Below are positions 39,268 through 50,215 of a stretch of 64,000 bases of DNA, one piece after another. Position 1 is the first letter of the stretch, and each line of letters starts with the position of its first letter. Source of the DNA: Tretioscincus oriximinensis (lineage: Eukaryota; Chordata; Lepidosauria; Squamata; Gymnophthalmidae); assembly GCA_022410635.1 (NCBI GenBank), contig JAJVDF010000044.1, positions 1,635,712 through 1,699,711 on the forward strand. The letters are read 5' to 3'. The notes below the pieces were generated by a model, which saw nothing but the letters and a program-made list of their open reading frames with translations, was not told where the DNA came from and searched no databases. The position numbers and the translations under genes are program-made.

Positions 39268-39569
39268 AGGGTGGTGGGTGGGGCTGGGCATGGCTTCTGC
39301 TGCAAGGAAAGAAGAATTCATCTTTGGCTTCCCAGAGCCTGGGAAAAGGGGAGGGGGCTGTGTGTACACGATGGCCGGGGGGGGGGGGAGCTCTTGGCCT
39401 TGGTCCCCTCACACCCCTGCATTGGAGGGGTCGGAGAGAGGAGAGGATGGGATTTGGGTTAATCTTTTGGTGATGGATGAACGCTTTTCAGTCAGCATTC
39501 GGGCCCTTGCTCACATCTCCTCGATTATAATCCAACTTGGGGTCACTTTCAGAACGAGAGAAAACTTAG
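39268..39569. other. ROCK2 intron 1 start, G-rich
   Basis: G-rich sequence falling off to AT-rich, with a 10-base G run at 39378-39389. No element identified. Confidence 0.4.
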
Positions 39570-39735
39570 GCTGCATCCACACGGAGCCTTATCCTGGGCT
39601 GTCCCTCGGAATAGGCGCCTGCCAACTGCATGCTGGTGTAGACTATGGCAGGCCCCGAATGGCCTGGCTTGTGGATGGCCAAGTTCTGTCCCTAGATGTG
39701 ACCCAGGATAAGGCTCCGTGTGGGTGGGGCCACAA
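39570..39735. mobile_element. Palindromic MITE family A
   Basis: Ends 'ggctgcatccacacggagcc' and 'ggctccgtgtgggtggg' are complementary. The centre is mutated ('gaatggcctggcttgtgg'). Among the best preserved termini in the window. Confidence 0.8.
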
Positions 39736-39804
39736 ACCAAGGGTCCTTGCTCACCTCTCCTAAATGGCAATCCAACTTCAGTTTCAGAAGGGGAGAAAAC
39801 ATGA

Positions 39805-39945
39805 AGGTCCTGCCCCCACTGAGCCTTGCTTTGGGCCATGTCTTGGAATAGGAGGCTGCCATGGTGAGGCTTGCCATAGTCTGCACTGGCATGTGAATGG
39901 CCAAGCTCTGTAGATAGAGATAGAAGCCAATTGAAGGTACAGTGG
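39805..39945. mobile_element. Palindromic MITE family A (degraded)
   Basis: 'ggtcctgcccccactgagcc' at left, 'ctgcactggcatgtgaatgg' and 'ccaagctctgta' inside; the right half has decayed. Confidence 0.6.
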
Positions 39946-42526
39946 AGATGGGCAAATAGCAAATACCAAAGATAAAAGTAGAAAGTAAAGTTCCTATTTG
40001 CTTTGCTTCTATGTTCTTCCATTCTGAAAGAAGACTGAAGCTGGGTTAAAATTTTAAGTGTGACACATCAGCAGAGCAGCAGGATGTTTTGTTTTGACAT
40101 TTTCGTACCTAAAAAATAAAATCCACCCTTAGCTTAAATAATTTGGAAAGAAAATTGCTATTCGCTAGGTTTGTTTTTATTTATTTTTTCATTCTAAAAG
40201 TGGATTGAAGTTGAATTAAAACTTAGATGTGACCTGGGCCTGAGAGGGTTAATTGTGAGAAAAAAGAACAGACAATTTCTGTGCTATTCCAACTTCATCT
40301 CTCCACCCCATCCTTAAAAAAAAATCTCTGGACTTCTAGGCATTTCTGGTCGAGATACTTCATTGGATACATGTGGTTGTAAAAAATATATATTTTTACT
40401 GGGGAACTGTGCTAGGACATTCTGAGATAAAGCACTGTCTGGACTCCTTCATTTCCAATATCCATGCTTTATTCAGAATTAGCCAACTATAGCCGAATAA
40501 ATGATATCTGGATACAAGTTCAATGTGTCCCGATAAGTAAACGTGGAATTAGCCTGGTAAGTCACGTTTGGCTTGGCCTGGCCTGAAGAAAAGGATGGAA
40601 GAAAAATCCAAACCAGTAATGTTTCTGTCAGGCTACAAATAACACTTTTGAGGTTATGGAACATTTGGGAAATAACTTTTTATTACTATGTTAATTTAAA
40701 NTGAAACTCGAGCAATCTGATCACACTTGCTTTCAACTTTCTCATTTTGGGGGAATAGTTTTCATTGAATAATTTGCAAATGGACAAATTGCTTGTATTG
40801 GGAGTGTTAAATAATGCTGGTAGCATTTCAGGATCGTATATGATCCTTTGATGATTGTATCCCATAGACTCTGATTCTATTAATGGGAAGGTTATACTGA
40901 CCTTTCTGTTTGCAAGCACAGAACACACTCAGAAATTTTGGATGTGCTCTGATTCTATCCCAAGGAGGCTGTGCTTAAGTTAAATACTATATAAAAGAAG
41001 CATNTTTAATAAGCGTTTTTGCCTCAAAAGCAGCGTGGGTGATAGGAAATGGTGAGTGGTACNGTCAGCTATCAGCTTGCATACGAGAAAACAACTTTTT
41101 GAGGCAGCAGGGACTTCATGCCTACTCTAGGAGAAAGAGGAATGGGATTTTTGTTTCTGTTCCAAGAGTTTTTCCCTGCAGGCATTTAGGGTGGGGGTGG
41201 GGTAAAGAAACAGCTGGAGTCATTTGCAAAAAAAATGACTCAGTCCTGCTTGGCCAAACTACAGGAACTGACCAAACAGTATGTGTGTCTGTCTCTGATG
41301 CAGGCTGGAGGGATACATGCTTGTTACAAATCACTCATGACCACTTTAACCGTAGTATTGCAGAACATCTCAGTCCTGTGTTTCACAAGCACAACTTGCC
41401 TTCTGTGGCAATGTCCAATATTATGTTCTTCTATTTTTTTATTGAACCCTATGGCCGAAAGAGCAATTCTGTAATTACAGTATGGTTATGTAAACTGAGT
41501 CTGTACCGTTAGAGATAAGGTCATTTCAGCAGAAATTTCCTTGGAGGTCCGATTTATATGTTACCATAACCAATTTGTGTGATNCACACATGCATGAGTA
41601 CTCAAGGTAAGTGCTAAATCCTGTAATACATAGTATGGGGAAGTAGCTAGTATGATCATTTGTANAATGTATAAGGCAGTGACTCCCAATTTTTTTCCCA
41701 CTTGCATAGCCCTTGGCAGCCCATTTCCAAAAATGCTATCCTTCAGGATAGCACTGACCAAACATGCCATCAAACATGTGTGCTATAGTGTTATATTGTT
41801 CTGAGGGAAGAATTGCACTCTTATTTCCCAAAATATCAAGGTAATGAATGTTAATTAATGCTCCCTGTCTTACCCATTTGATTTATTTGCCCTTTCCCAC
41901 CATTATTTGATTTTTTTATTTTTTTGCATGTCCCTAACTATCTTGGTTCGTACCCCTGGAGATACTCATAGGTTGAGAATCATTAGTCTAGAAGGTCTGT
42001 ATCTTAAATACAGGTTCATGGATTCAAAACAACTATTTTGTATCCAGAAACTCCAGGAACTCCTCATNGGGCATGTTTAATGTGGAATTAAAAAAATGAA
42101 AATAGAAGCATAGATTTGTTAAGGCTGCAGATTTGTAGCAAAAAAGCCTGATTATTTGTTGACAATAGGAGCCATCTGTTATCAAAGCTATAACTGAAGT
42201 AGAACTTACTGCAACTGCACTTTGTGTTGGTATGTATTAGTTGTGGTATAAAAGAGAAATATGTAAGCTGTATGAACATCTGTTGGCAGTTGGGAAGAAG
42301 CGAAAGTTATGCAGTCGAGAAAGATAAGGTAACTAGCTTTGATGGCAGTGTGACAACTTTCATTATAGGCGTTACACCTACAAAGTCTAGCTGATGGCAA
42401 TCAGGGAGCAAAGTATATTTTTGCTGGTCAGGGCCACAACTGGGGGAGGGGAGGCAGATGAGGCATTCCAATACATGTATGTATGTGTGCTAAATCCATG
42501 GCTCTTTCTGCACTAGACTTTATTTT
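39946..42526. other. ROCK2 intron 1, mostly unclassified
   Basis: A degraded family C MITE-like piece at about 40395-40530 ('agcactgtctggactcc', 'agccaactatagccgaataaatg'). Elsewhere (40.53-42.5 kb) I see no recognisable repeat or exon. Confidence 0.35.
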
Positions 42527-42732
42527 CAGCAAAGGAGCTAGCAGCACTTTGAGACTAACTTGAGAAAAGTGGTTGGCATAAGCTTTCGTAGACACGTCTA
42601 CTTCTTCAGATGCTGAAAAAGTAGACGTGTCTACGAAAGCTTATGCCAACCACTTTTCTCAAGTTAGTCTCAAAGTGCTGCTAGCTCCTTTGCTGGATTT
42701 TCCACTGGACTAACACGGCTATTTCTCTGAAA
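42527..42732. mobile_element. Inverted-dimer hairpin element with 13-bp TSD (perfect arms)
   Basis: 206 bp. The left arm (from 42527) and right arm are perfect inverted copies over 77 bases, around a centre 'cttcagatgctgaaa'. Here the right end extends further (ends with the reverse complement of tcagagaaatagccgtg). The flanks 42514-42526 and 42733-42745 are the identical 13-mer tagactttatttt, so it inserted as one unit. Same family as 35050-35371. Confidence 0.87.
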
Positions 42733-45700
42733 TAGACTTTATTTTGTTACTGAAAAGACTCTAAGAGGCAGAGGCTCTTTTTCTAGAGCAGAAGAAAGCC
42801 TAGTACAGAAAGAGCTAGTTCATGTTTGCCCCAGGTGACGCAGAAAATTGATACTGGTGTTCCCAGCCTGTGGATTGAAATGGCCCACCTGTCTACCTCT
42901 TGACATTCATACCTAACTGTTTCCATTTCTGAAAGGTCTGTTGAACTAATTGGTCCAGTCAAGCATGCCTTTTATTGGGAAGTGAAATAGCTCTGTGATA
43001 AAGGATCTGCTTTCTACGTAGAAGATCCTGCTTGGTAACCGTAAAGAACCAATGCAAAGGGGACTTACCTGCATTCTTACAGCACTGCAGCAAATGGCTG
43101 CAACCACTGCAGCTCTCAGTAAATGTGTGTTATGTAGATTGAAGCACACCATTTGTCTTGAAATATAGGCGGATTATATATAGTGTAANTAATAAGAGCT
43201 ATCCGTGTCTTGTTATGCAGGGTTCCAACATTTCATATGGTTTAGCTATTTCAGAAGTCCTTAAGTGGTTTAATACATTGTTGACGCTGTTAAAATCAAT
43301 GGTATTTTAGTATGCGTGACTGAATCAAGTACAGTCCATTCAGTTGAGTTTGTTAATTGACATTGTAAATAGCATTTAAAAGATCAATATAGACAGAAGG
43401 GCAGGCTTGTTGGTTTGATTATTGTGCTGAAAAATCTTACGGGGTTCTTTTGTCTGATTGAATAATGTATCAGATCTATAACAGATCAGTTAATTAATTT
43501 CAAAAAGTTAATAAAAGCTGTTCTCATGAAATCATAAACTTCAGTTGTATTAGTGCCGCACACATACATATTGACTGTAATTTTCTGAAATTTCTTATGA
43601 GATGGGGACTTTGAATAAGTTATATCATCTTGATTTTATCCTGAATAGCCTAAACAATAATAAAGGTTATCTCACATAAAAGTAAACAAAATGGATATNT
43701 ATTGCTATGATGATAATTGTTAGGACCAGATAAATGTTAATGGCTTTGATAAAGGATTTGAACACTGGACCTTTTAATGTCTCTTTTTGCATGCTTCTGA
43801 AAGGAGCAAGACCAATGAGCCCTCGTGTCTTTGTTTCCTAACACTCCAACGTTATTTGTTTAAAAAAGAAAGTTGGTTTTTCTGCTTCTCCCGTAGTATT
43901 CTTGGTTCTGAGATTGTTAATAGTTGAGGATGTACTGACAGTTCACAGTATTGTCCTGGTCATCTGACTCTTCAGAGATTTGTAAATGCCAAAATGAACA
44001 AGCTAGAGCTCAGATTTCACTTTGGAATAGCAGTTTGTGTAGTTACATAAAACTGTAATGGCTACGTATTAGTGACCTTAGAACCAAATATAGTCCAATT
44101 CTGCTGTTAATGTGATAAAGCCAATAGAAAGATTTCTGTGAATGATTGAGCTTTCNCTTAGTTTACTGGTCTTGCGCTTAGACTACAAATGCTAGGATTG
44201 TTAAAGGATGGTTTGTTTCAACAGATCTCACCTTAACAGAAAGGTTCATACTAGTTTTTAACACACTCACACAGCTAATACAACATTTAACCCCGACATC
44301 ACTGAAACATAGTTCTTCATAGAAATTGGTAAGGTTCCNTGTAAGAAAGAGTTGTGCCTTTGTTATCTGATTGCCATTTTATTTGTTGTAACCTGTCCTG
44401 AGTTTTATGGCGCAGGATGGTGGTAAATCAAAACAAAGATTTCTTAAAATAAATTTTTTCCTTAGTGAATTTCTATGTTCGCNATGTAAACTAAGGGAGG
44501 TTAATCCTTCCTTTAAGTGGTTTGACACAGGCATCTAAGCATTTTTTCCTAGCCTGTGAAAACTCCCACTGATTTTAGCAGCAGGAGGTTTAAAAAGAAA
44601 TAAAAATAGGAACAGTGTTTGGAAAGACAAGAGGCTTGATCTCTTAGCTTATGATGTATTGGGATGGGCTGCAAACTTCTTTATCCTAAAGCTGAATAAA
44701 AACAATATAATAGTGCAGGAAAGGGCTGGGACTGGAAGGGAATAATCCAGTTCCTTAACTCTGCCTGAGAACCAGCATTGTGTAGAATTTCACAGCTGTT
44801 TTCAGAAATCAGATATTTGGCTCCAGCCGTGTTAGGCCTATCATCTCTGTGACGATTTGATAATGCGGTGTTTAATAAATGCAATAACAAATATTAGATG
44901 AGGGTCTAATCAAGATGGTAACAACATCAAGTAGAACTTGCCCCAGGAGGTCACGCAAGTTCAGTGATTCACTCTCTAAAAAGGACCATGGTCTGGGATC
45001 TTCCAGCCACTACTGTTTGTCCGATTTCATTTCAGATTTTGTAAAATCCAATCANTAGTCTGCATAGGGCATTCAGTAACATGAGTGTGGTAAATCTCAG
45101 GCAATGAGGCTAGATGTAAAAGTGATTGGCTCTCAGTACTCATAGAATGCTGGGAATTATAGTAAGGGAAATGCAGCAAAGAGGGCTTGTCATGTGATGA
45201 GAATGCAAGGCAATGCACTGAAACAGCATGGAAAATTGATGGGTAGGGCGGGAACTTTTCCCCCCAATTTAAAATAAATAGNGAAATTAAACCTGTTGTG
45301 GGGAAGCTGCCCAACAGAAGGAAGTTTACAGCATTCTTGAAGGATAGTCCGTTTGATGAAGGAGGCTTATTGTACAAGAGCTCACACTACCAACTTCTGT
45401 TCTCCATGAGGCCCCCTTCAGTTGGAGTAGTTATAGGGCCATGGCAGCACCATTATGGTGGGATTGCTGCCACAATCAACGGTAGTTCACCATAGCTAGT
45501 GCAATAAAAAGGCTGATCTAGCATTACAATTTTTAAAAGGAAAAATAATTTTCTGATTCCCCCCCCCCCCCATTATAGCAAAAGGGAGTACTGGTATTTG
45601 TCTGTCTATGAGGGCATTGCCATCATAGTGATAGCCCATGCACATACGTGTGCCTGAAAATGGAAGCTGTGCATGCATACAGGAACCCAGTCATGCCTAT

Positions 45701-45774
45701 TTTGCAATGACAAGTAGAGATGAGTATTTGCTGCACTGCTGTCCAGTTGGCTGGAACAGGAAGCAATCATTACA
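42733..45774. other. ROCK2 intron 1, unique AT-rich sequence
   Basis: Nothing definite apart from a possible LINE tail at about 44380-44460 ('aacctgtcctgagttttatgg'), a 'tgctgggaattatagta' motif at about 45149 (ZNF143-like) and a 12-base C-run near 45560. No exon resembling ROCK2 exon 2 (DGLNSLVLDLD) was found. Confidence 0.35.
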
Positions 45775-45968
45775 TAATAAAAAAAATTCTGATTGTAGGG
45801 ATGATAAACCAGTGGAATAGGTTGCCACAGGATGTGATGAGTTCTCCTTTGTTGGAAGTCTTCAAACAGAGGCTAGACGGCCATCTGTCTGGAATAGTTA
45901 AGTGCATCCTAAACAGGGAATTGGACCCAATGACCCTGGAGATCTCTTCCAACTCTATGATTCTATCA
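45775..45968 (+). mobile_element. CR1 LINE 3' end (ATTCTAT tail)
   Basis: 'agtggaataggttgccacag' (WNRLPQ), 'ttggaagtcttcaaacagag' (FKQR), '3'UTR and the end 'aactctatgattctatc'. Same subfamily as 7125-7258. Confidence 0.8.
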
Positions 45969-46109
45969 TTAATTACATAATATCACATTGTTGCAAGATT
46001 TTCAGCTACTGTGTGGATGCAGCCTTAATCTCTAAGGATTCCCACATAAAACCAGGATAGATTTTGCACCTTTAATGGCTATAGAAAAGAGGACTTTTCA
46101 CTAAGTGCA

Positions 46110-46285
46110 TTTTCTAATGAGAGCCAGACTGGTCTTGCGGTTAATCTCTCCTGGTTCAATTCTATATTTTTCCTTGAAATCAGTTGTGTGATCTTAGGCT
46201 AGTCACAGCTTCTCAGTCCCACCTACTTCTCAAGGTGTCTGTTGTGAAGAGAAGAACAGAGACTTGGGTGATCCGCCTTGAAAGT
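46110..46285 (+). mobile_element. SINE family B (degraded)
   Basis: 'gagagccagactggtcttgc' head, 'ctaggctagtcacagct', 'ctcaaggtgtctgttgtgaa'. The tail is missing. Confidence 0.55.
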
Positions 46286-46520
46286 TTACAAGGTTAATTT
46301 TCACCTGAATGCTTACCTCTTTTCTATATTTCTCCAGACTAGTGGTACTCATTAATCTACTTGAAATGTAGATTGCTAATCTACTTTCATTCGGATAACT
46401 GGTTTGGTTGAGCTGAGTCCAGTAGAGGGCACTCACTCCTCACTATGATCGACACAGGGTTTCGAGAATGGATCTCAGTTGAAAGACCATCTCGTAACGA
46501 CTGTGCCATTCATGCCTCTG
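46270..46520 (-). mobile_element. tRNA-derived SINE family A (reverse)
   Basis: Reverse tail 'gatccgccttgaaagttta', body 'cagactagtggtactcatta', 'gagtccagtagagggcactc', and head 'cagggtttcgagaatgga' with 'gttgaaagaccatctcgtaa'. It contains a full CTCF-core match at 46419-46432. Confidence 0.65.
46419..46432 (+). promoter_or_regulatory. CTCF core motif carried by SINE A
   Basis: CCAGTAGAGGGCAC fits CCASYAGRKGGCRS at all positions. It lies in the body of the reverse SINE A copy. The other copies carry near-matches at the same internal place. Confidence 0.5.
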
Positions 46521-46524
46521 CTAA

Positions 46525-46615
46525 AGTCAAGCAAGGCGGGCTTGTGGCACTCTGGAGACTAACAATAAGAAGAAGGCAGGCATCATGAGTTTTCTACTTC
46601 TTGAGACAGGTATTC
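46525..46615 (+). mobile_element. Hairpin-arm fragment (single arm)
   Basis: 'gtggcactctggagactaac' followed by 'aggcatcatgagttttctac' and 'cttgagacagg'. A single, diverged arm of the hairpin family. Confidence 0.45.
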
Positions 46616-46734
46616 ATATTAGTTATTGTCATTGAATTGCTTGAACTACATGGTATTAAGTTATGCTGAGTAAATTAGAGTTTTTCTATTGAAAGAGGTG
46701 GTATGCTTAGGGCACCCACCTAAAAACTGGGGTA

Positions 46735-47125
46735 GAGCACTCCTTGAAACTGATGGGAAGAAAAGTGAGAACAGACAAAGGAAAATATTTTCTCACCCAG
46801 AGGGTCATCGGCCTGTGGAATTTACTTCCTGAAGAGGTAGTGGTAGCTAACAGCTTGGATAGTTTCAAGACAGGACTAGACAAGTTTATGGACACCAAGG
46901 GTATAAATGGATACTAGGATGGATGTCTGGATGTTGCCTCCGGGATGGAGCAACAGGCAGGACTCCTGAGATACCATTTGCAGGGAGTCATGAAAAGATG
47001 CATATTTTGCCTCCTCAGTTTGGACTGCCCAGTTGCATCTGGTGTGCCTCTGTGTGGCACAGAATGCTGGACTTGATGGGCTATAGCCTTATCCAGTATG
47101 GCTCTTCTTATGTTCTTATCTTTAA
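46735..47125 (+). mobile_element. CR1 LINE 3' end (CTTCTTATGTT tail)
   Basis: Encodes 'SLKLMGRKVRTDKGKYF'-type residues, then GLWNLLPEEVVV, and the 3'UTR ends ggctcttcttatgttcttat. Closely matches 8100-8490. Confidence 0.85.
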
Positions 47126-48217
47126 TGGCTATAGAATACAGGGTTTTTCATCAATTGGAGCTTCTAATCCCTGCTGTACCAGAGGTGTGTGTATAGAAGG
47201 GACTATAGGTATAGTTTTCAAGATAAAAGCATAAATTGTACTGGNTCAAATTGAAAGACTTGTAAATAGTTTCCTTTTAATTGTGGCTTTTTGCGTAACG
47301 GTGGTATCTAGTCAGATTGATTTTGATGGAGTTGATGCCTGTCAAAAATGCTGTAGTACAGGTAACTTGATTTGGGTTTCTAGTATAATGGTTGTGATGA
47401 GCCCACCTGTCTCAGCTTCCTAGGTACCTTTCTCTTCTGTGGTTTTTTTTTTGCGGATTCTGCTTAATGCCATATAATGATTTTTGTTCGTAAAGTGGTC
47501 CTAGCTTTATTTTCTTAAGGNTGTTTTTGGAGTTTGGAGTATTTCCAGAATACCAGTGATGCAGGGAACTGTCACTGCTATACTGAAAGAGACAAATTCT
47601 CTGTATTTGGACATGAAAACATGTTAAAATAGATTTCACTTAAATTTTAAATATGAAAATGTATGATGAGAAAATTTTTGGTTAGATTTCACTTAAATAA
47701 AGGGAAGTATAATATTATAGTTAGGTATAATTATATGCCATTTCTATATTGTGTCAAGTATACTGCAGTCTTTATCCATATCTTCAACAAGAGCAAAGTT
47801 GATATAAAGTTCATTTTTTTATTACCTTTTCACTTTTCACCTATACAATTGGCAAATCCACAAGGCACTGGCATTAAAGGGCTTTTTGTTAAAGTTAGNA
47901 TTTAATTTGGAGTTTTCTTTATTAAAAATAAAATCTACACGGGGAAAAATATAATCTAGGATAAAATTCAATTTGAATTTTATTCCCCATTAGATTATCC
48001 CTCAATCTTTTTTTTTTTTAAAACCCTTATTATAATTAAATGATGCATGCTCACAAATATCCTCACTTCCTAACAATCGCCAAATCCGTTACTTTCAATT
48101 GAATCCAATTGACCAAAAGTGAGGCAGCCTAGGATTTTCTCCACCACTTAGAGGTCCTTTCTTCACGGTAGATCTTGCCCATGGAGAAGAAGAAACTGGT
48201 CTCCTTTCCAAACTCTT
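47126..48217. other. ROCK2 intron 1, no recognised element
   Basis: AT-rich, three single n gaps, nothing named. Confidence 0.35.
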
Positions 48218-48235
48218 GAAAATTGTATTTAACCA

Positions 48236-49304
48236 AATGATGAAAAGAAAATAGTCTCAGAAATATACAAGATGCTAAATACAACCAAAGGGGAGATTAT
48301 ATCAGAATTAGTAACAAAATAGGAACAACCACCTACAGATAAATGACAGCGACATGAAAATGGCAATAAAAACAATAAACGACGAAAACATGAATAAACT
48401 AAAAGAGGCTAGATTAAAAANTTTTCATAGGTGGCACAGGACACAAAAGATATTAGCTCATTTTATTGTCCATATAGATAATTACTGTTGGTTTGGTTGC
48501 CCAACACCGGCAGACTATTGCCACTTAATCTGGTCCTGCCCTAAGGCACTAAATTTTTGGAAAAAAATAGAGTAAGAGGTGAATAAAATATATTCGTTGA
48601 ATATCGTCATCACAGATAAAATGACAATATTAGGAGGCGACTTAGCAAATTTGGACAAAACAATTAAACAAGTTATTTTACCACTTCTCACTTGCGCTCA
48701 ATTAGTCATATTAAGGGGGTGGAAAGATGATAAAGAAAGAGATTTAAAAGTGTAGTGGGATTATTTAATAGACAAAATTGCTTCGGAGGTAAATAATATT
48801 AAAGTTAATTCATCCCACAACACACAGAAGATCCAAGAAGTAAAGGAGAAATGGAGATTTGTTAAAGAATATCTATTAACAAGCACAATAAATCGGCTCC
48901 AAAGATATAAAATAGAACTGATATTTGCACCCGAATCTTGATAATTGATATGGAGTAGTAACCCAGAGAGGAGGGAGGGATAAGGAACTAATGCATTGCA
49001 TACTGTATGCTATATTGTATACTCAATCGTCAAGTTTTTCAAGATATTTTCAGTGTAACAACAATACAATAAGGGGAAGCAGATTTCAAGAGTGGGAATG
49101 GGGAAGGGAAGGGGTAATGTGGGGGAAAACTCGATCAAGATCATTGCTACAACCTAAAACCTATGATGCTTTATTTTCTGGTCTTAGGGGGGTGAAGNGT
49201 GGGAACGGGTATGTATATATTGTATATGTCTGTGTCTTTGTCTCAGTGTGTGCCTTTTTGTTTTTGTCTTATCTGTAAAAATTAATTAAAAAATTTNAAA
49301 AAAA
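48236..49304 (+). mobile_element. L1-type LINE insertion with 18-bp TSD
   Basis: A 1069-bp insertion bounded by the perfect 18-base repeat gaaaattgtatttaacca (48218-48235 and 49305-49322). It contains the L1 ORF2 C-terminus: WHRTQKILAHFI, 'WFGCPTPADYCHLIWSCPKA', 'LNFWKKIE', then WKDDKE and the stop-riddled end. The 3'UTR is purine-rich, then GT-rich, with a poly-A end (aattnaaaaaaa). 5'-truncated, so immobile. Confidence 0.9.
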
Positions 49305-49430
49305 GAAAATTGTATTTAACCATTAATGTGGCTTGGGAAGAAACAGGTGCCTTTCTTTTCTTTCTCCTGTCATTAACCTTTTACTTCCAGATGCCAAGCT
49401 GCTCAGGCTACAGCAGAAAGAGGCTTTTTT

Positions 49431-49555
49431 CAGAGAAATAGCTGTGTTAGTTTAGTAGAGAGTCCAGCAAAGGGGCTAGTAGCACTTTGAGACTAACAGG
49501 AGAAAAGTGGGTGGCATAACCTTTCGTAGACACGTCTACTTCTTCAGATACACAT
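49431..49555 (+). mobile_element. Hairpin-family single arm
   Basis: 'cagagaaatagctgtgttag', 'gtccagcaaaggggctagta', 'gcataacctttcgtagacac', 'gtctacttcttcagata'. It is a complete single arm showing the full unit from end to centre, so the family also exists undimerised. Confidence 0.75.
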
Positions 49556-49594
49556 GTCTTCCTTCCAAGCCAATTTAACAGTCAATATGGTAAA

Positions 49595-49715
49595 AGGGGG
49601 GGGGGGGGGAGAAAGGGAATAAGTGGAGGTAGAGAGTGGTGGAAGAAGAGACAGCAAGGGGGAGAAGATGGAGAAGGAGGGGAGGGAACAAGAAAGAGAA
49701 AAGTTAGGGCATATC
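49595..49715 (+). repeat. Polypurine tract (about 115 bp)
   Basis: G-run of 14 followed by mostly A/G sequence (gaaagggaataagtggagg, aagatggagaaggagggg) with few pyrimidines. Mirror-symmetric purine tracts can form triplex DNA. Confidence 0.6.
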
Positions 49716-50049
49716 CACAACCTGCTTTTCAAAATGGCTTTTGCTGTTTGTGCACTCATAATTAAAGAGGGGAAAGGGTGAGGAGTGAATGCATAGAATT
49801 GTAGTTTAAGGCTACATCTGAATTGCTCCAATAAGACCAAATCAACTAAATTGATCTACTGACTAGACAAATCTTGGAGCACCACCATCTGTGTTTGGAT
49901 GGCTGTTACAGGACAACAATTGTGCCAGTGACAAAGCTTGTTTGAGCTTTGGAGTGAACCTCTGCAAACCCCAATGCACTTAGAATCTTTAGATGCTTAT
50001 AGACAACGTTTTCTTCACATTTTTATGGTGTTATTATGGAGGATGTGCC

Positions 50050-50215
50050 TCGCCTAATTTATTTATTTATTTATTTATTTATTTAAAAGATTTTTACCCC
50101 GCCCTTCCCCCCGAAGGTGTCCAGGGCGGCTTACAAAAATTTAAAAAATTCGGATCGCCATGACCTTCACAAGATTAAAATCATAAAACACAACTGTCTA
50201 AAATTAAAACAAAAT
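50050..50215 (-). mobile_element. Young LINE/SINE tail module (reverse)
   Basis: TTTA-repeat start, then 'ccccgcccttccccccgaagg' and 'tgtccagggcggcttac', through 'cacaactgtctaaaat'. It is nearly identical to 62250-62390 over about 125 bases, so both are recent. Confidence 0.65.

Noticed and set aside
38315..39412. Very long open frames (365-383 codons) on both strands over the ROCK2 island
   Set aside because: They run through the N gap and are due to GC-rich, stop-poor sequence. Only 38976-39134 carries ROCK2-like protein.
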